This document shows positions 53,091-60,700 of a stretch of DNA of 64,000 nucleotides, in pieces. The notes below the pieces were generated by a model that saw only the letters and a program-made list of their open reading frames with translations, did no database searches and was not told the DNA's origin. Source of the stretch: Azospirillum oryzae (GTDB taxonomy: Bacteria > Pseudomonadota > Alphaproteobacteria > Azospirillales > Azospirillaceae); the NCBI RefSeq assembly GCF_008364795.1, contig NZ_VTTM01000001.1:1116001-1180000 (forward strand), written 5' to 3'. Made by a program: the position numbers and the translations under genes. Within the stretch, counting starts at the first letter, position 1, and the number at the start of each line of letters is the position of its first letter.

Positions 53091-55604
53091 TCAGCGCGGC
53101 TTCAGCGCCTCCACCACCTGCAGATGGCCCTGCAGCGCCCCCAATGTCAGGGCGGAGTTGCCGTTGGCGTCCATGCGGTAAGGGTTGGCGCCGCTGTCGA
53201 GCAGCAGCTTGGCCACCGCCTCGTGCCCGTTGTTGGCGGCGTACATCAACGCCGACCAGCCATAGGCGGTGGTGCGGTCGACCATCACCCCGTGCTGGAT
53301 CAGCGTGCGCGCCACGTCCTGATGGCCGCGGGCGGCGGCGGCCATCAGCGCGGTCTTGCCGTCGCTGTTGGTGGTGTCGAGATCGGCGCCGCCGTCGGCC
53401 AGCGCGCGGACCACCGCATCATGCCCGCCCCAGGCGGCGTACATCACAGCCGTGGCACCGTCGGAAGTGCGCAGATCGGTGCGGGCGTGACGGTCCAGCA
53501 GCACCCGCACCGCGTCGGCCAGCCCCTGTTCGGCGGAGATCATCAGCAGGGTCTTGCCATTCTCCAGCCGCGTATCCGGACTGGCCCCGGCCTGCAGCGT
53601 GCGCGACAGCTCCGCCGGGTTGCGCAGCAGGGCCAACACCGATTCGCGGTCGCCCAGACCCGGAGTCGCCTTCACCGGCGCCGCCGAACTTCCGCCGCTG
53701 GTGCCGGACGCGGTGCCGGTGGACGGACCGCTATAGGCACGCTGCTCGCTCGCCGCGCGGATGCGTTCAGCCAGATCGGGGCTGGCGGGCGAGATCATCT
53801 GCGCCCGTTCGTAGAAGCGCTTCGTCTCCGACCAGTCGCCGTCGCGCTCCGCCAGCATCGCCCAGCGGCGATAGGTGTCCTCCATGGTGGTCAGCAGTTC
53901 CGCCACCTCGGGCGCCGTCGGCGCGATCTGGCGGATGCGCTGCACCGTCTCGAAGGCGTTGTCGCCGGGCGGGGTGGTCAGGCGTTTGCCGGCGATCTGG
54001 CGGCGCGCCTGATCGACCATGCTGCGCACGCGCTGGGCCGTGTCGGCGTCCGGAACGGCGACCTGGGGCACGGCGGGAACGGCAGGCGTGGCAGACGGGT
54101 CCTCCAGCGGCGGCAGCGAGGCGACGCCCGGCGCCGCCTCCGCATTGCCCCCCGACGCGGAGGGCTTGGCGGCGGCTGACGGCTGCGACTGAGGTTGCGA
54201 CCCGGCCGGCGGCAGCGCGGCGGTCTCGACCGGTGCGGCCGCAGGCGGAGTGGCGGTCGAGGCGGGCACCGCCGCCTTCGCCACCGTCTGGGTGCCGCCC
54301 GCAGGCGGCTGCACGCTCTGGGCCGGCGTCTTCTGGGCATCGGCCGTGGCGGCCGGACGCGGAGCGGATGCGGTCGCGGCGGGTGGTGTCAACGCCGGGG
54401 ACGACGCGGCGGGCGCCACAGGAACGGAGGCTGCCGGAACCGACGGGGCGGCGCCGGGCGAGGCCGTGCCGGTATCGGCGGCGGCATGCTGGCTGACGGC
54501 CGGAGCCTCGCTGCCGGTCAGCCCCAGCACCGTCCGCTCGACCGCATCACGCGCGCGGACCCAACCCTCCTCCACCATCGCCAGCGCCCGGTCGGGGAAG
54601 GCCCCCGGCATGGCCGTGGCGATGGCGGCGCCGGCGGCGCCCAGCAGGACCAGCGTGGTCAGCGCCGCTCCGGCATAGAGCCCGGTCCGGCGCGGCGCCC
54701 GCATCGTCTGGCCCTGGCCGAACCCCGGATACCCCCGGCCACGGTAGTCGGCGACCGGCCCCTCCGCACCGCCCATCGGTCCGGGATCGCGGCCGCTCCA
54801 CGCCTGATCGTCCGACCAGCGGTGATCCTGCGACCGGTCTTCCTGCCGCTCACCCACCGACCAGTCGTTCGCGGGCGGAATTGCCGCTGACTGGGGCGGC
54901 GGCGTCAGGATCGGCACCGGACGCGCGGCCGGCGATACGGCGGCATCCTGCGGCTCGTCGGCGGAGCCTCCGGCGGACGACATCCGGTAGATTACGCCCA
55001 TGTCGCGCAGCACTTCCGTCAGCCCGGCCCGCGCCAAGGTTCCTTCCAGTTCGGGCGTGCCGCAGAGAAGCACCTGCATGAAGCGGCCCGACGGCGTTTC
55101 CGCCCGCGTCAGATCGACCAGATCGGTCAGCACCGGCGGCGCGAGCACGGCGGCGTTCTCCACCGCCAGCAGCCCGGAACCGGCAAGCTCCAGCCTTTCC
55201 TCCAACGCGGCGATCAGGGCGTCGAAATCGACCTCGCCACCGTCCTCCCCGGCGGCAAGATCGGGCAGCGCACCGGTGCCGGCAGCGGAGACCAGATCCT
55301 CCAGCTCCGCGCCGAGCGACGCGGCGACCGGCAGCGCCATGGCGCCGTCGGCCTCGACATGCTCGACCAGTTGACGGAACAGCGCGGGACGGCCCGACCC
55401 GGCATCGCCCACCAGCACCAGCAGCCTCTTGCGGGCCAAAAAGGCGAGAACCAGTCCATCACGGATCTCGGCCGCCGTGGCGCCGGCGGATTCGGAAACG
55501 GGATCGTGGTGGCCCGGAGCGGCGCGCCGGGCGCGCGAAGTATGTTTCGGGGCAGAACGGTCCATGGACATCTCAAGACGCCGATCAGTGAAGGATGCGC
55601 TCAT
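53091..55604 (-). CDS. Membrane-anchored ankyrin-repeat protein with degenerate ExeA-type P-loop domain
   Basis: 837 residues. Residues about 40-215 resemble the ExeA/GspA AAA ATPase (strand LLVLVGDAGSGRP; later MQVLLCGTPELEGTLARAG), but the Walker A Lys-Ser/Thr is replaced by Arg72-Pro73, and Walker B Asp-Glu reads Glu149-Asn150. One membrane span lies at 308-331. A long Ala/Pro-rich periplasmic stalk (340-560) leads to a helical segment and five ankyrin repeats (about 650-837; GKTALMAAAARGHQDVARTL type). Start codon uncertain: ATGs at 55604, 55571 and 55565 are all in frame. The layout suggests cell-wall related scaffolding. Confidence 0.85.
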   Translation of the reverse strand: MSASFTDRRLEMSMDRSAPKHTSRARRAAPGHHDPVSESAGATAAEIRDGLVLAFLARKRLLVLVGDAGSGRPALFRQLVEHVEADGAMALPVAASLGAELEDLVSAAGTGALPDLAAGEDGGEVDFDALIAALEERLELAGSGLLAVENAAVLAPPVLTDLVDLTRAETPSGRFMQVLLCGTPELEGTLARAGLTEVLRDMGVIYRMSSAGGSADEPQDAAVSPAARPVPILTPPPQSAAIPPANDWSVGERQEDRSQDHRWSDDQAWSGRDPGPMGGAEGPVADYRGRGYPGFGQGQTMRAPRRTGLYAGAALTTLVLLGAAGAAIATAMPGAFPDRALAMVEEGWVRARDAVERTVLGLTGSEAPAVSQHAAADTGTASPGAAPSVPAASVPVAPAASSPALTPPAATASAPRPAATADAQKTPAQSVQPPAGGTQTVAKAAVPASTATPPAAAPVETAALPPAGSQPQSQPSAAAKPSASGGNAEAAPGVASLPPLEDPSATPAVPAVPQVAVPDADTAQRVRSMVDQARRQIAGKRLTTPPGDNAFETVQRIRQIAPTAPEVAELLTTMEDTYRRWAMLAERDGDWSETKRFYERAQMISPASPDLAERIRAASEQRAYSGPSTGTASGTSGGSSAAPVKATPGLGDRESVLALLRNPAELSRTLQAGASPDTRLENGKTLLMISAEQGLADAVRVLLDRHARTDLRTSDGATAVMYAAWGGHDAVVRALADGGADLDTTNSDGKTALMAAAARGHQDVARTLIQHGVMVDRTTAYGWSALMYAANNGHEAVAKLLLDSGANPYRMDANGNSALTLGALQGHLQVVEALKPR

Positions 55605-55783
55605 GAGACTCTAGTGATGCCCCCCGCAAGCCCCGACGGGGCAAAGGGCGGTTACCCCCTCTCTTCCGGGGTGGGTGGATTGACCCTTCCGGAACGAAAG
55701 CATCCCTGGCCCGCCGATCGGGGGAGCGGTATAGGGTTGCCCCCGAAAATTGGTCATCTTCCCCCATCCGGACGGCGGCAGAC

Positions 55784-56686
55784 ATGCGACTCGGAATCGA
55801 TTTGGGCGGCACCAAGATCGCCGCCGTGGCGCTGGATCGGGACGGGACGGAATTCGCCCGCCACCGCCGCCCCACCCCGCGCGGCTACGACGCCACGCTG
55901 GATGCGCTGGCCGAAACGGTGGCCGCCCTCATTCCCGCTGCCGACCCGGCCGGAACGCACGGCGTCGGCATCAGCCTTCCCGGTGTGGTCGATGCCGCGG
56001 CCGGACGGGTGCGCGCGGTGAATTTGCCCTGGCTGGAGGGCCGCCCCTTCGCCGACGATGCGGCCCGGCGGATCGGTCGGCCGGTGCGGATCGCCAACGA
56101 CGCCAACTGCTTCACCCTGTCCGAGGCGACGGACGGAGTGGCGGCCGGAGACACGTCGGTGGTGTTCGGCGTCATCCTGGGCACCGGGGTCGGCGGCGGC
56201 ATCGTCATCGATGGCCGCATCCTGCCCGGCGCCAACGGGCTGGCCGGCGAATGGGGCCATGCGCCGCTTCCCTGGCGCGAGGAGGCCGACGGCCCGCCGG
56301 TCCCCTGCGGCTGCGGCAAGACCGGTTGCCTTGAGACCGTGCTGTGCGGGGCCGGTCTGACGCGCCTGCACCGCCATCTGACCGGCGAGACGATGGAGCC
56401 GCCGGAGATCGCCGCCCGCGCCCTGGCCGGCGATGCCGCCGCGGCCGGCACGCTGGCCCGGCATGCCGATGCGCTGGCCCGGGCGCTGGCCCCGGTGCTG
56501 AACCTGCTGGATCCGGACATGGTGGTGGTCGGCGGCGGCCTGTCCGCCCTGCCCGGCCTGTGCGAAGCGGTGACCCGGCGCTGGGGCACCTGGACGCTGG
56601 CGGCCGCTCCGCGCACCCGGATGGCCGTCGCCCGTCATGGCGCCGAAAGCGGGATGCGCGGCGCCGCCCGCCTGTGGCCGGACTGA
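55784..56686 (+). CDS. ROK-family sugar kinase (NagK/fructokinase type)
   Basis: 300 residues. N-terminal phosphate loop LGIDLGGTKIAAVAL, sugar-binding ANDANCFTLSEA, phosphate-2 loop GVILGTGVGGGIVIDG, then GEWGHAPL and the ROK zinc site CGCGKTGCLE with a His upstream. It phosphorylates a hexose or amino sugar with ATP, most likely N-acetylglucosamine or fructose. No sugar transporter lies beside it. Confidence 0.92.
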   Translation: MRLGIDLGGTKIAAVALDRDGTEFARHRRPTPRGYDATLDALAETVAALIPAADPAGTHGVGISLPGVVDAAAGRVRAVNLPWLEGRPFADDAARRIGRPVRIANDANCFTLSEATDGVAAGDTSVVFGVILGTGVGGGIVIDGRILPGANGLAGEWGHAPLPWREEADGPPVPCGCGKTGCLETVLCGAGLTRLHRHLTGETMEPPEIAARALAGDAAAAGTLARHADALARALAPVLNLLDPDMVVVGGGLSALPGLCEAVTRRWGTWTLAAAPRTRMAVARHGAESGMRGAARLWPD

Positions 56687-56731
56687 GCGTCACCACCTTC
56701 GCGACGGCAGCCGCAACCAACGGTCACGGAG

Positions 56732-56746
56732 TGGCACGGGACTTGC
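56732..56746 (+). promoter_or_regulatory. Sigma54 (RpoN) promoter, consensus match
   Basis: TGGCACGGGACTTGC fits the -24/-12 consensus TGGCACG-N4-TTGC exactly, with ten bases between GG and GC. Predicted start near 56758, 23 bases before the ATG of the next gene. An enhancer-binding protein is required by family rule; no obvious NifA or NtrC site was seen upstream. Confidence 0.8.
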
Positions 56747-56780
56747 GCATTCTTTTGCCGGACCGAACGGGGGTACGCCC

Positions 56781-57104
56781 ATGATGCGGAAAAAAGTGGG
56801 GACGCGGGCTGTGGGCAACAGCGTCCATTTGCATTTTGCAAACCGGAACGCGACGCGGGCCGGAAAACCGGCAGCGCGTTTGCATTCTGCAAATGACGCT
56901 GGTGCTATTCAAGGCACCGGACGCCATCTGGAGCATGCCTGCGCAAGCCTGCAGAATGCGGCTGTCGAACTGGAGACGGTGCTGGCAAGACTGCCCGGCG
57001 ACGAGCAGGCCGACCTGCACGAGGCGATCGGGTCGATCATGGAGACGCTGCAGCTGATCGCATCGACCCATGCCCGGCTGGAACCGCCGATCGCTGCCGA
57101 CTGA
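56781..57104 (+). CDS. Small helical protein under a sigma54 promoter
   Basis: 107 residues from ATG 56781, with a GGGGG stretch about nine bases upstream. The first 45 residues are basic and include two near-repeats, LHFAN and LHSAN, encoded by the two 15-bp palindromes. The rest (RHLEHACASLQNAAVELETV onward) is helical and amphipathic, perhaps a coiled coil. No family recognised. Ends 40 bases before a strong bidirectional terminator. RpoN control hints at a role in nitrogen, motility or membrane stress. Confidence 0.6.
   Translation: MMRKKVGTRAVGNSVHLHFANRNATRAGKPAARLHSANDAGAIQGTGRHLEHACASLQNAAVELETVLARLPGDEQADLHEAIGSIMETLQLIASTHARLEPPIAAD
56828..56842. promoter_or_regulatory. Palindrome TTTGCA-TTT-TGCAAA
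   Basis: Perfect 6-bp dyad, about 70 bases after the predicted sigma54 start and inside the coding sequence. A second copy lies 51 bases on. Looks like a protein-binding operator pair; it resembles the TTTGCAAA boxes of the PccR/RamB regulator group, but that link is only a guess. Confidence 0.5.
56879..56893. promoter_or_regulatory. Palindrome TTTGCA-TTC-TGCAAA
   Basis: Second perfect copy of the dyad, differing from the first in one central base; centres are 51 bp apart, close to five helical turns. Confidence 0.5.
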
Positions 57105-57143
57105 CCCGACGACAGGCCGGCCGGCGAATTGAAGGACGACATG

Positions 57144-57173
57144 AAAAAGGGCGGCCACGAGGGCCGCCCTTTT
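57144..57173. terminator. Bidirectional intrinsic terminator
   Basis: GGGCGGCC (57149-57156) pairs with GGCCGCCC (57162-57169), flanked by A5 and T4. It serves the plus-strand small protein gene and the minus-strand micropeptide gene at 57199-57261. Confidence 0.9.
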
Positions 57174-57198
57174 CATTCGTCCGACGGCAGTGGCCTGC

Positions 57199-57261
57199 TC
57201 AGTCGGTGATGGTCTGCCAGAAGAAGAAAGCGACGGCGAGGACCATGATGGCGATGTCCAT
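57199..57261 (-). CDS. 20-residue single-span membrane micropeptide
   Basis: ATG at 57261 with an AGGAG site eight bases upstream (57274-57270). The product MDIAIMVLAVAFFFWQTITD is one hydrophobic helix with acidic residues at both ends. The gene ends just before a bidirectional terminator, which supports a real transcript. A weak promoter CTGCCA-N18-TATAGA lies further upstream near 57310-57340. Too short for family assignment; could be a small membrane-complex subunit or a toxin. Confidence 0.5.
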   Translation of the reverse strand: MDIAIMVLAVAFFFWQTITD

Positions 57262-57677
57262 GGGAACGACTCCTGTGGATGACGGCGGATGGGCGTTTCA
57301 CGTCGATCTATACGACAGTTCGCCGGCCGGTGGCAGTGCTTCCGTTCCCCTGCGGCGGTTTTTCACCCCCTGGACCGGTCTGACAAGCGATCCGCACAAA
57401 AAATTCCACTGGACGGACGGTGCCCATGGTCCGGACAACGCCCGAATCCGGAGCGGCTCCACGGTCGCCAAACCCGATGGCCGGCCTCGGACGGCCGTCG
57501 CCCATCAGCGCAACTCTTTGTAAGCAAAAGAGTTTTCTACGCAGCCGAACCGCCCGCACCAATGGCCGGCCACGCCCGAGCGGTGGCCCGCCCCCCTTAA
57601 ACTGCGGATTCCAGACGGAAAAACCGCAGCGCTATGACTTTTTTCAGGGGTTGCCTTCCCAGGGGGCTTTCTGGCAA

Positions 57678-57757
57678 GAAAAAGGCCGCTGAAGTCAGCG
57701 GCCTTGAGTTTAGGGAGGAAACGCCCAAGAAGGGCGAAGCAGCAATCGCTTGCTGCA
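57678..57757 (-). ncRNA. Candidate small RNA with exposed CCUCCC and intrinsic terminator
   Basis: On the minus strand three hairpins stand in a row: GCAGCA/TGCTGC (57756-57739), CGCCC/GGGCG (57736-57722), and the terminator AAGGCCGCTGA/TCAGCGGCCTT (57705-57682) followed by TTTTTC. Between the second and third is an unpaired stretch TTTCCTCCCTAAACTC, able to pair with Shine-Dalgarno sequences, as in alphaproteobacterial CUCCUCCC-type trans-acting RNAs. About 80 nt long. No minus-strand gene ends here. Confidence 0.5.
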
Positions 57758-57762
57758 CTGCA

Positions 57763-57790
57763 ACAGTATCAGAACCCGGGGGTCCTGCAA
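57763..57790 (-). promoter_or_regulatory. Possible promoter of the candidate small RNA
   Basis: On the minus strand TTGCAG (57790-57785), 16-base spacer, TACTGT (57768-57763), about 7 bases before the first hairpin. Weak match. The remaining parts of the 714-base gap 57262-57975 show no other clear element. Confidence 0.35.
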
Positions 57791-57975
57791 CCCCCAAAGC
57801 CGGCCCCTGCGTGGGGCCGCAGCTTTTGGCGGGATCTGTTGCCGATCGGCCACATCAAGCCCGCTCCTTTCATCGGGACGCTGGCCGTTTTCCCCTCCCG
57901 CCCGTTACTCACCTGCGGCGTGCCGGTTCCCGTCAGCCGCCGCATCCCGACAGGCAGCGGCGCGAGGAGCCAGCA

Positions 57976-58764
57976 TTGACCCTCATCCCACCATCCGCTT
58001 TCACGGAATTCGACGCGTTCACCGCGGCGCTGGACGGACGTATCCCCGCCCTGTTCCTCGATTATGACGGAACGCTGGCCGCCATCGCGCCGCGCCCCGA
58101 ATTGGCCGTCATGCCGGACGAGGCGCGCGCGGTGGTGCAGCGGCTGGCGGCACTTTGCCCGGTCGCCTTCGTCAGCGGACGCGATCTGGATGACCTGATG
58201 TCGATGGTCGCGGTGGACGGGCTGGTCTATGCCGGCAGCCACGGCTTCGACCTGCGCGGGCCGGACCTGCGTCGGCAGGTGGGGGTGGAGTATGTTCCCG
58301 ACCTCGACGCGGCCGAACGGCTTCTGCGCGACCGGCTCGGCGGTATCGCCGGCGCTCTGGTGGAACGCAAGCGCTTCGCCATCGCCATCCACACCCGTCA
58401 GGTCGCCCCGCCCGACAAGCCGCAGGTCGGCGAAGCCGTCCGCGTGGTGGCCGAGGCCCAGCCGCGCCTGCGCATGACCGGCGGCAAGGAACTGTTCGAG
58501 CTGCGCCCCAACCTGCCCTGGGACAAGGGCCGCGCCGTGGTCACCCTGCTGGAGACGCTGGGGCTGGAGGGCAACGGCACCCTGCCGATCTATCTCGGCG
58601 ACGACGAGACGGACGAGGACGCCTTCCGCGCGCTGGCCGGCCGGGGTATCGGCATCCGGGTGATGGAAAGCCCGGCGGAGACCGCGGCGATCTGGAGCCT
58701 GCAGGATCCGGCGGAGGCCACGGCGTTCCTGGGGCGGCTTGCGGACTGGCTGGCGGAGGGGTAA
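57976..58764 (+). CDS. otsB: Trehalose-6-phosphate phosphatase (TTG start)
   Basis: 262 residues. HAD-type phosphatase: motif I LDYDGTLAAIAPRP, motif II FVSGRDLDDL, cap residues ELRPNLPWDKG and motif IV YLGDDETDEDAF, all diagnostic for TPP enzymes that release trehalose. No ATG fits; the TTG at 57976 has a GAGGAG site six bases upstream and gives the expected short N terminus. The partner otsA is not in this window. Confidence 0.92.
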   Translation: MTLIPPSAFTEFDAFTAALDGRIPALFLDYDGTLAAIAPRPELAVMPDEARAVVQRLAALCPVAFVSGRDLDDLMSMVAVDGLVYAGSHGFDLRGPDLRRQVGVEYVPDLDAAERLLRDRLGGIAGALVERKRFAIAIHTRQVAPPDKPQVGEAVRVVAEAQPRLRMTGGKELFELRPNLPWDKGRAVVTLLETLGLEGNGTLPIYLGDDETDEDAFRALAGRGIGIRVMESPAETAAIWSLQDPAEATAFLGRLADWLAEG

Positions 58765-58770
58765 TGGCCG

Positions 58771-58793
58771 GTGGGGGCTGAATTCGCCCCCAT
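58771..58793 (+). terminator. Weak hairpin after otsB
   Basis: GGGGGC (58773-58778) pairs with GCCCCC (58786-58791) around TGAATTC, with two more outer pairs. No T run. Confidence 0.3.
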
Positions 58794-58853
58794 TCACCAA
58801 GCCTAAACCGTCAGCCCGCTATCCTGACCGCTCAACCAGCCGGGCAGCGCGTC

Positions 58854-59114
58854 ATGGACATCGGATCAGCCATTGGACCGGGCACCACCGCCACGCCCTA
58901 CCGGCCGCAGGCCAGCGCGCTCGACGGCGCGCTCGACGGATTGCAGGACGCGCAGGCGCGGACCGACGCGGCGTCGGAGCAGATCGCGGCGGGCAACCTG
59001 GATCCGGCGGTGGTGCTTGACCTGACCTCCGCCCAGGTGGATTTCGCCGCGAACGCCAAGGTGCTGCAGGCGACGCAGGAGAACAGCCGCCGCCTGCTCG
59101 ACATGCTGGCCTGA
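58854..59114 (+). CDS. Small protein with flagellar rod/hook-like C-terminal helix
   Basis: 86 residues. The C-terminal half (PAVVLDLTSAQVDFAANAKV, then TQENSRRLLDML) resembles the terminal helix of FlgB/FlgC/FlgK-type axial proteins, where a similar helix packs in the filament core. The N-terminal rod motif is missing. It may be a small orphan rod-like protein common in alphaproteobacteria; not part of a flagellar cluster here. Confidence 0.65.
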   Translation: MDIGSAIGPGTTATPYRPQASALDGALDGLQDAQARTDAASEQIAAGNLDPAVVLDLTSAQVDFAANAKVLQATQENSRRLLDMLA

Positions 59115-59129
59115 GACCCTGAACCCGGA

Positions 59130-59441
59130 TCAGCGCGGCTTGTTCGGGCCGTAAATCTTGGGTTGGCTGAAGTTCAGGTGGTCGAGAAGCCCCTGGGTGG
59201 CGCAGCCGTCGACCGGCAGTTTCGCCGCGCGCTGGTAGGAGCGGATGGCCGTGCGGGTGCGTGATCCCATCTTGCCGTCGACCGTTCCGGCGTTGAAGCC
59301 GTGCTCGTTCAACGCCTCCTGCGCGCCGGAGATAAAGGCCCGGCGCATCTCGTCCGGCAGATTGTCGGTCTCGCAGGCCGCGAAGGCCGGGGTCGCCAGC
59401 AGCATGGCGCCGCACAGGGCCGGAAGAAGAAGTCGGTTCAT
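59130..59441 (-). CDS. Secreted peptidoglycan-binding-domain protein
   Basis: 103 residues from the ATG at 59441. A Sec signal ends AFAACE (about residue 22). The rest is one PG_binding_1 domain (EALNEHGFNAGTVDGKMGSR, then TAIRSYQRAAKLPVDG) with a Cys pair. A longer frame to 59651 is rejected because it runs through a terminator. Probably binds cell-wall peptidoglycan in the periplasm. Confidence 0.85.
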   Translation of the reverse strand: MNRLLLPALCGAMLLATPAFAACETDNLPDEMRRAFISGAQEALNEHGFNAGTVDGKMGSRTRTAIRSYQRAAKLPVDGCATQGLLDHLNFSQPKIYGPNKPR

Positions 59442-59522
59442 GGATCGGTTGCTCCAGATCGTTGGGGCCGCAGCCTGTTGAAACAGCCGAGCCCAGCCTT
59501 GCATTCCAGAATGCTGGGAATC

Positions 59523-59557
59523 AAAAAGGGCGGCCGCAAGCGGCCGCCCTTTTTTTC
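59523..59557. terminator. Strong bidirectional intrinsic terminator after prfB
   Basis: AGGGCGGCCG (59527-59536) pairs with CGGCCGCCCT (59541-59550) around CAAG, flanked by A5 and T8. On the minus strand it ends the prfB transcript. Confidence 0.92.
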
Positions 59558-59568
59558 GTTCCGATCCG

Positions 59569-60700
59569 TCAGCCGCCGGCGGCGTGCGCATCGTCGCTCT
59601 GCCCCTTGATCCGCGAGGCGAGGGCCGCCTCCAGGAAGGGGTCGAGCGCACCGTCCAGCACCGCCTGACTCTGCGAGGTTTCCACCTCCGTCCGCAGATC
59701 CTTCACCATCTGGTAGGGGTGCAGGACATAGGAGCGGATCTGGTGGCCCCAGCCGATGTCGGTCTTGGTGGCTTCCAGCGCGGCGGCGGCATCCTCGCGG
59801 ATCTTCAGCTCGCGCTCGTACAGGCGGGCACGCAGCATGTCCCACGCCTTGGCGCGGTTCTTGTGCTGCGACCGTTCCTGCTGACAGCTCACCACGATGT
59901 TCGTCGGAATGTGCGTGATGCGCACCGCCGAGTCGGTCTTGTTGATGTGCTGGCCGCCGGCGCCCGACGCACGGTAGGTGTCGATGCGGCAGTCCTTCTC
60001 GTTGATCTCGATGTCGATCTTGTCGTCGATCACCGGGGATATCGAGACGGCGGCGAAGCTGGTCTGGCGCCGCGCCTGGCTGTCGAACGGGCTGATGCGC
60101 ACCAGACGGTGCACGCCGGCCTCGGTCTTCAGCCAGCCATAGGCGTTGTGGCCCTTGATCTGAACGGTGGCCGACTTGATGCCGGCCTCTTCACCCGGCG
60201 TCTCGTCCAGCCACTCCGTCTTGTAGCCGTGCTGCTCCGCCCAGCGGGTGTACATGCGCATCAGCATCAGCGCCCAGTCCTGGGCCTCCGTGCCGCCGGC
60301 GCCGGCATTCACCTCGACGAAGCAGTCGTTGGCATCGGCCTCGCCAGACAGCAGGCTTTCGATCTGCAGCTTGTTGGCGCGGTCGCGCAGGCCGTAGAGC
60401 TGGGCCTCGGCATCGGCGACGACGGTGGCGTCCCCTTCCGCCTCGCCCATCTCGATCAGCTCGAGGCTGTCGGACAGGTCGCGCTCCAGCGCCCGATAAC
60501 CGGCGACGGAGGTGTCGAGCTGGGTGCGCTCGCGCATGATGGTCTGGGCCCGCGTCGGGTCGTCCCAAAGCTTGGGATCCTCCGCGAGGTTGTTCAGTTC
60601 GTCGAGACGCCGCAGTGCATTGTCCCAGTCAAAGATGCCTCCTCAGCAGCGCCAGCGATTCTCTGATCTCGCCGGCGGCCGCTTCGATCTCGGCCCGCAT
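59569..60700 (-). CDS. prfB: Peptide chain release factor 2, programmed +1 frameshift
   Basis: 376 residues when the frameshift is included. It reads UGA and UAA stop codons. The first 23 codons start at ATG 60700 (GGAGG seven bases upstream) and meet an in-frame TGA at 60631-60629. The slip site is AGG AGG CAT CTT TGA C: a Shine-Dalgarno-like AGGAGG three bases before CTT-TGA, as in E. coli. Skipping T 60631 gives GAC at 60630 and an open frame to 59569. Motifs: SPF in LVRISPFDS (stop recognition) and GGQ in [14 protein letters not shown] (hydrolysis). Confidence 0.97.
60629..60643 (-). promoter_or_regulatory. prfB +1 recoding site
   Basis: On the minus strand AGGAGG (60643-60638), CAT, CTT, TGA, then C. 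Low RF2 lets the ribosome slip one base at CTT, so the protein controls its own synthesis. Confidence 0.95.

Noticed and set aside
57597..57797. 66-codon minus-strand frame over the candidate small RNA
   Set aside because: It runs through a strong terminator hairpin, has no good ribosome-binding site and no protein-like pattern.
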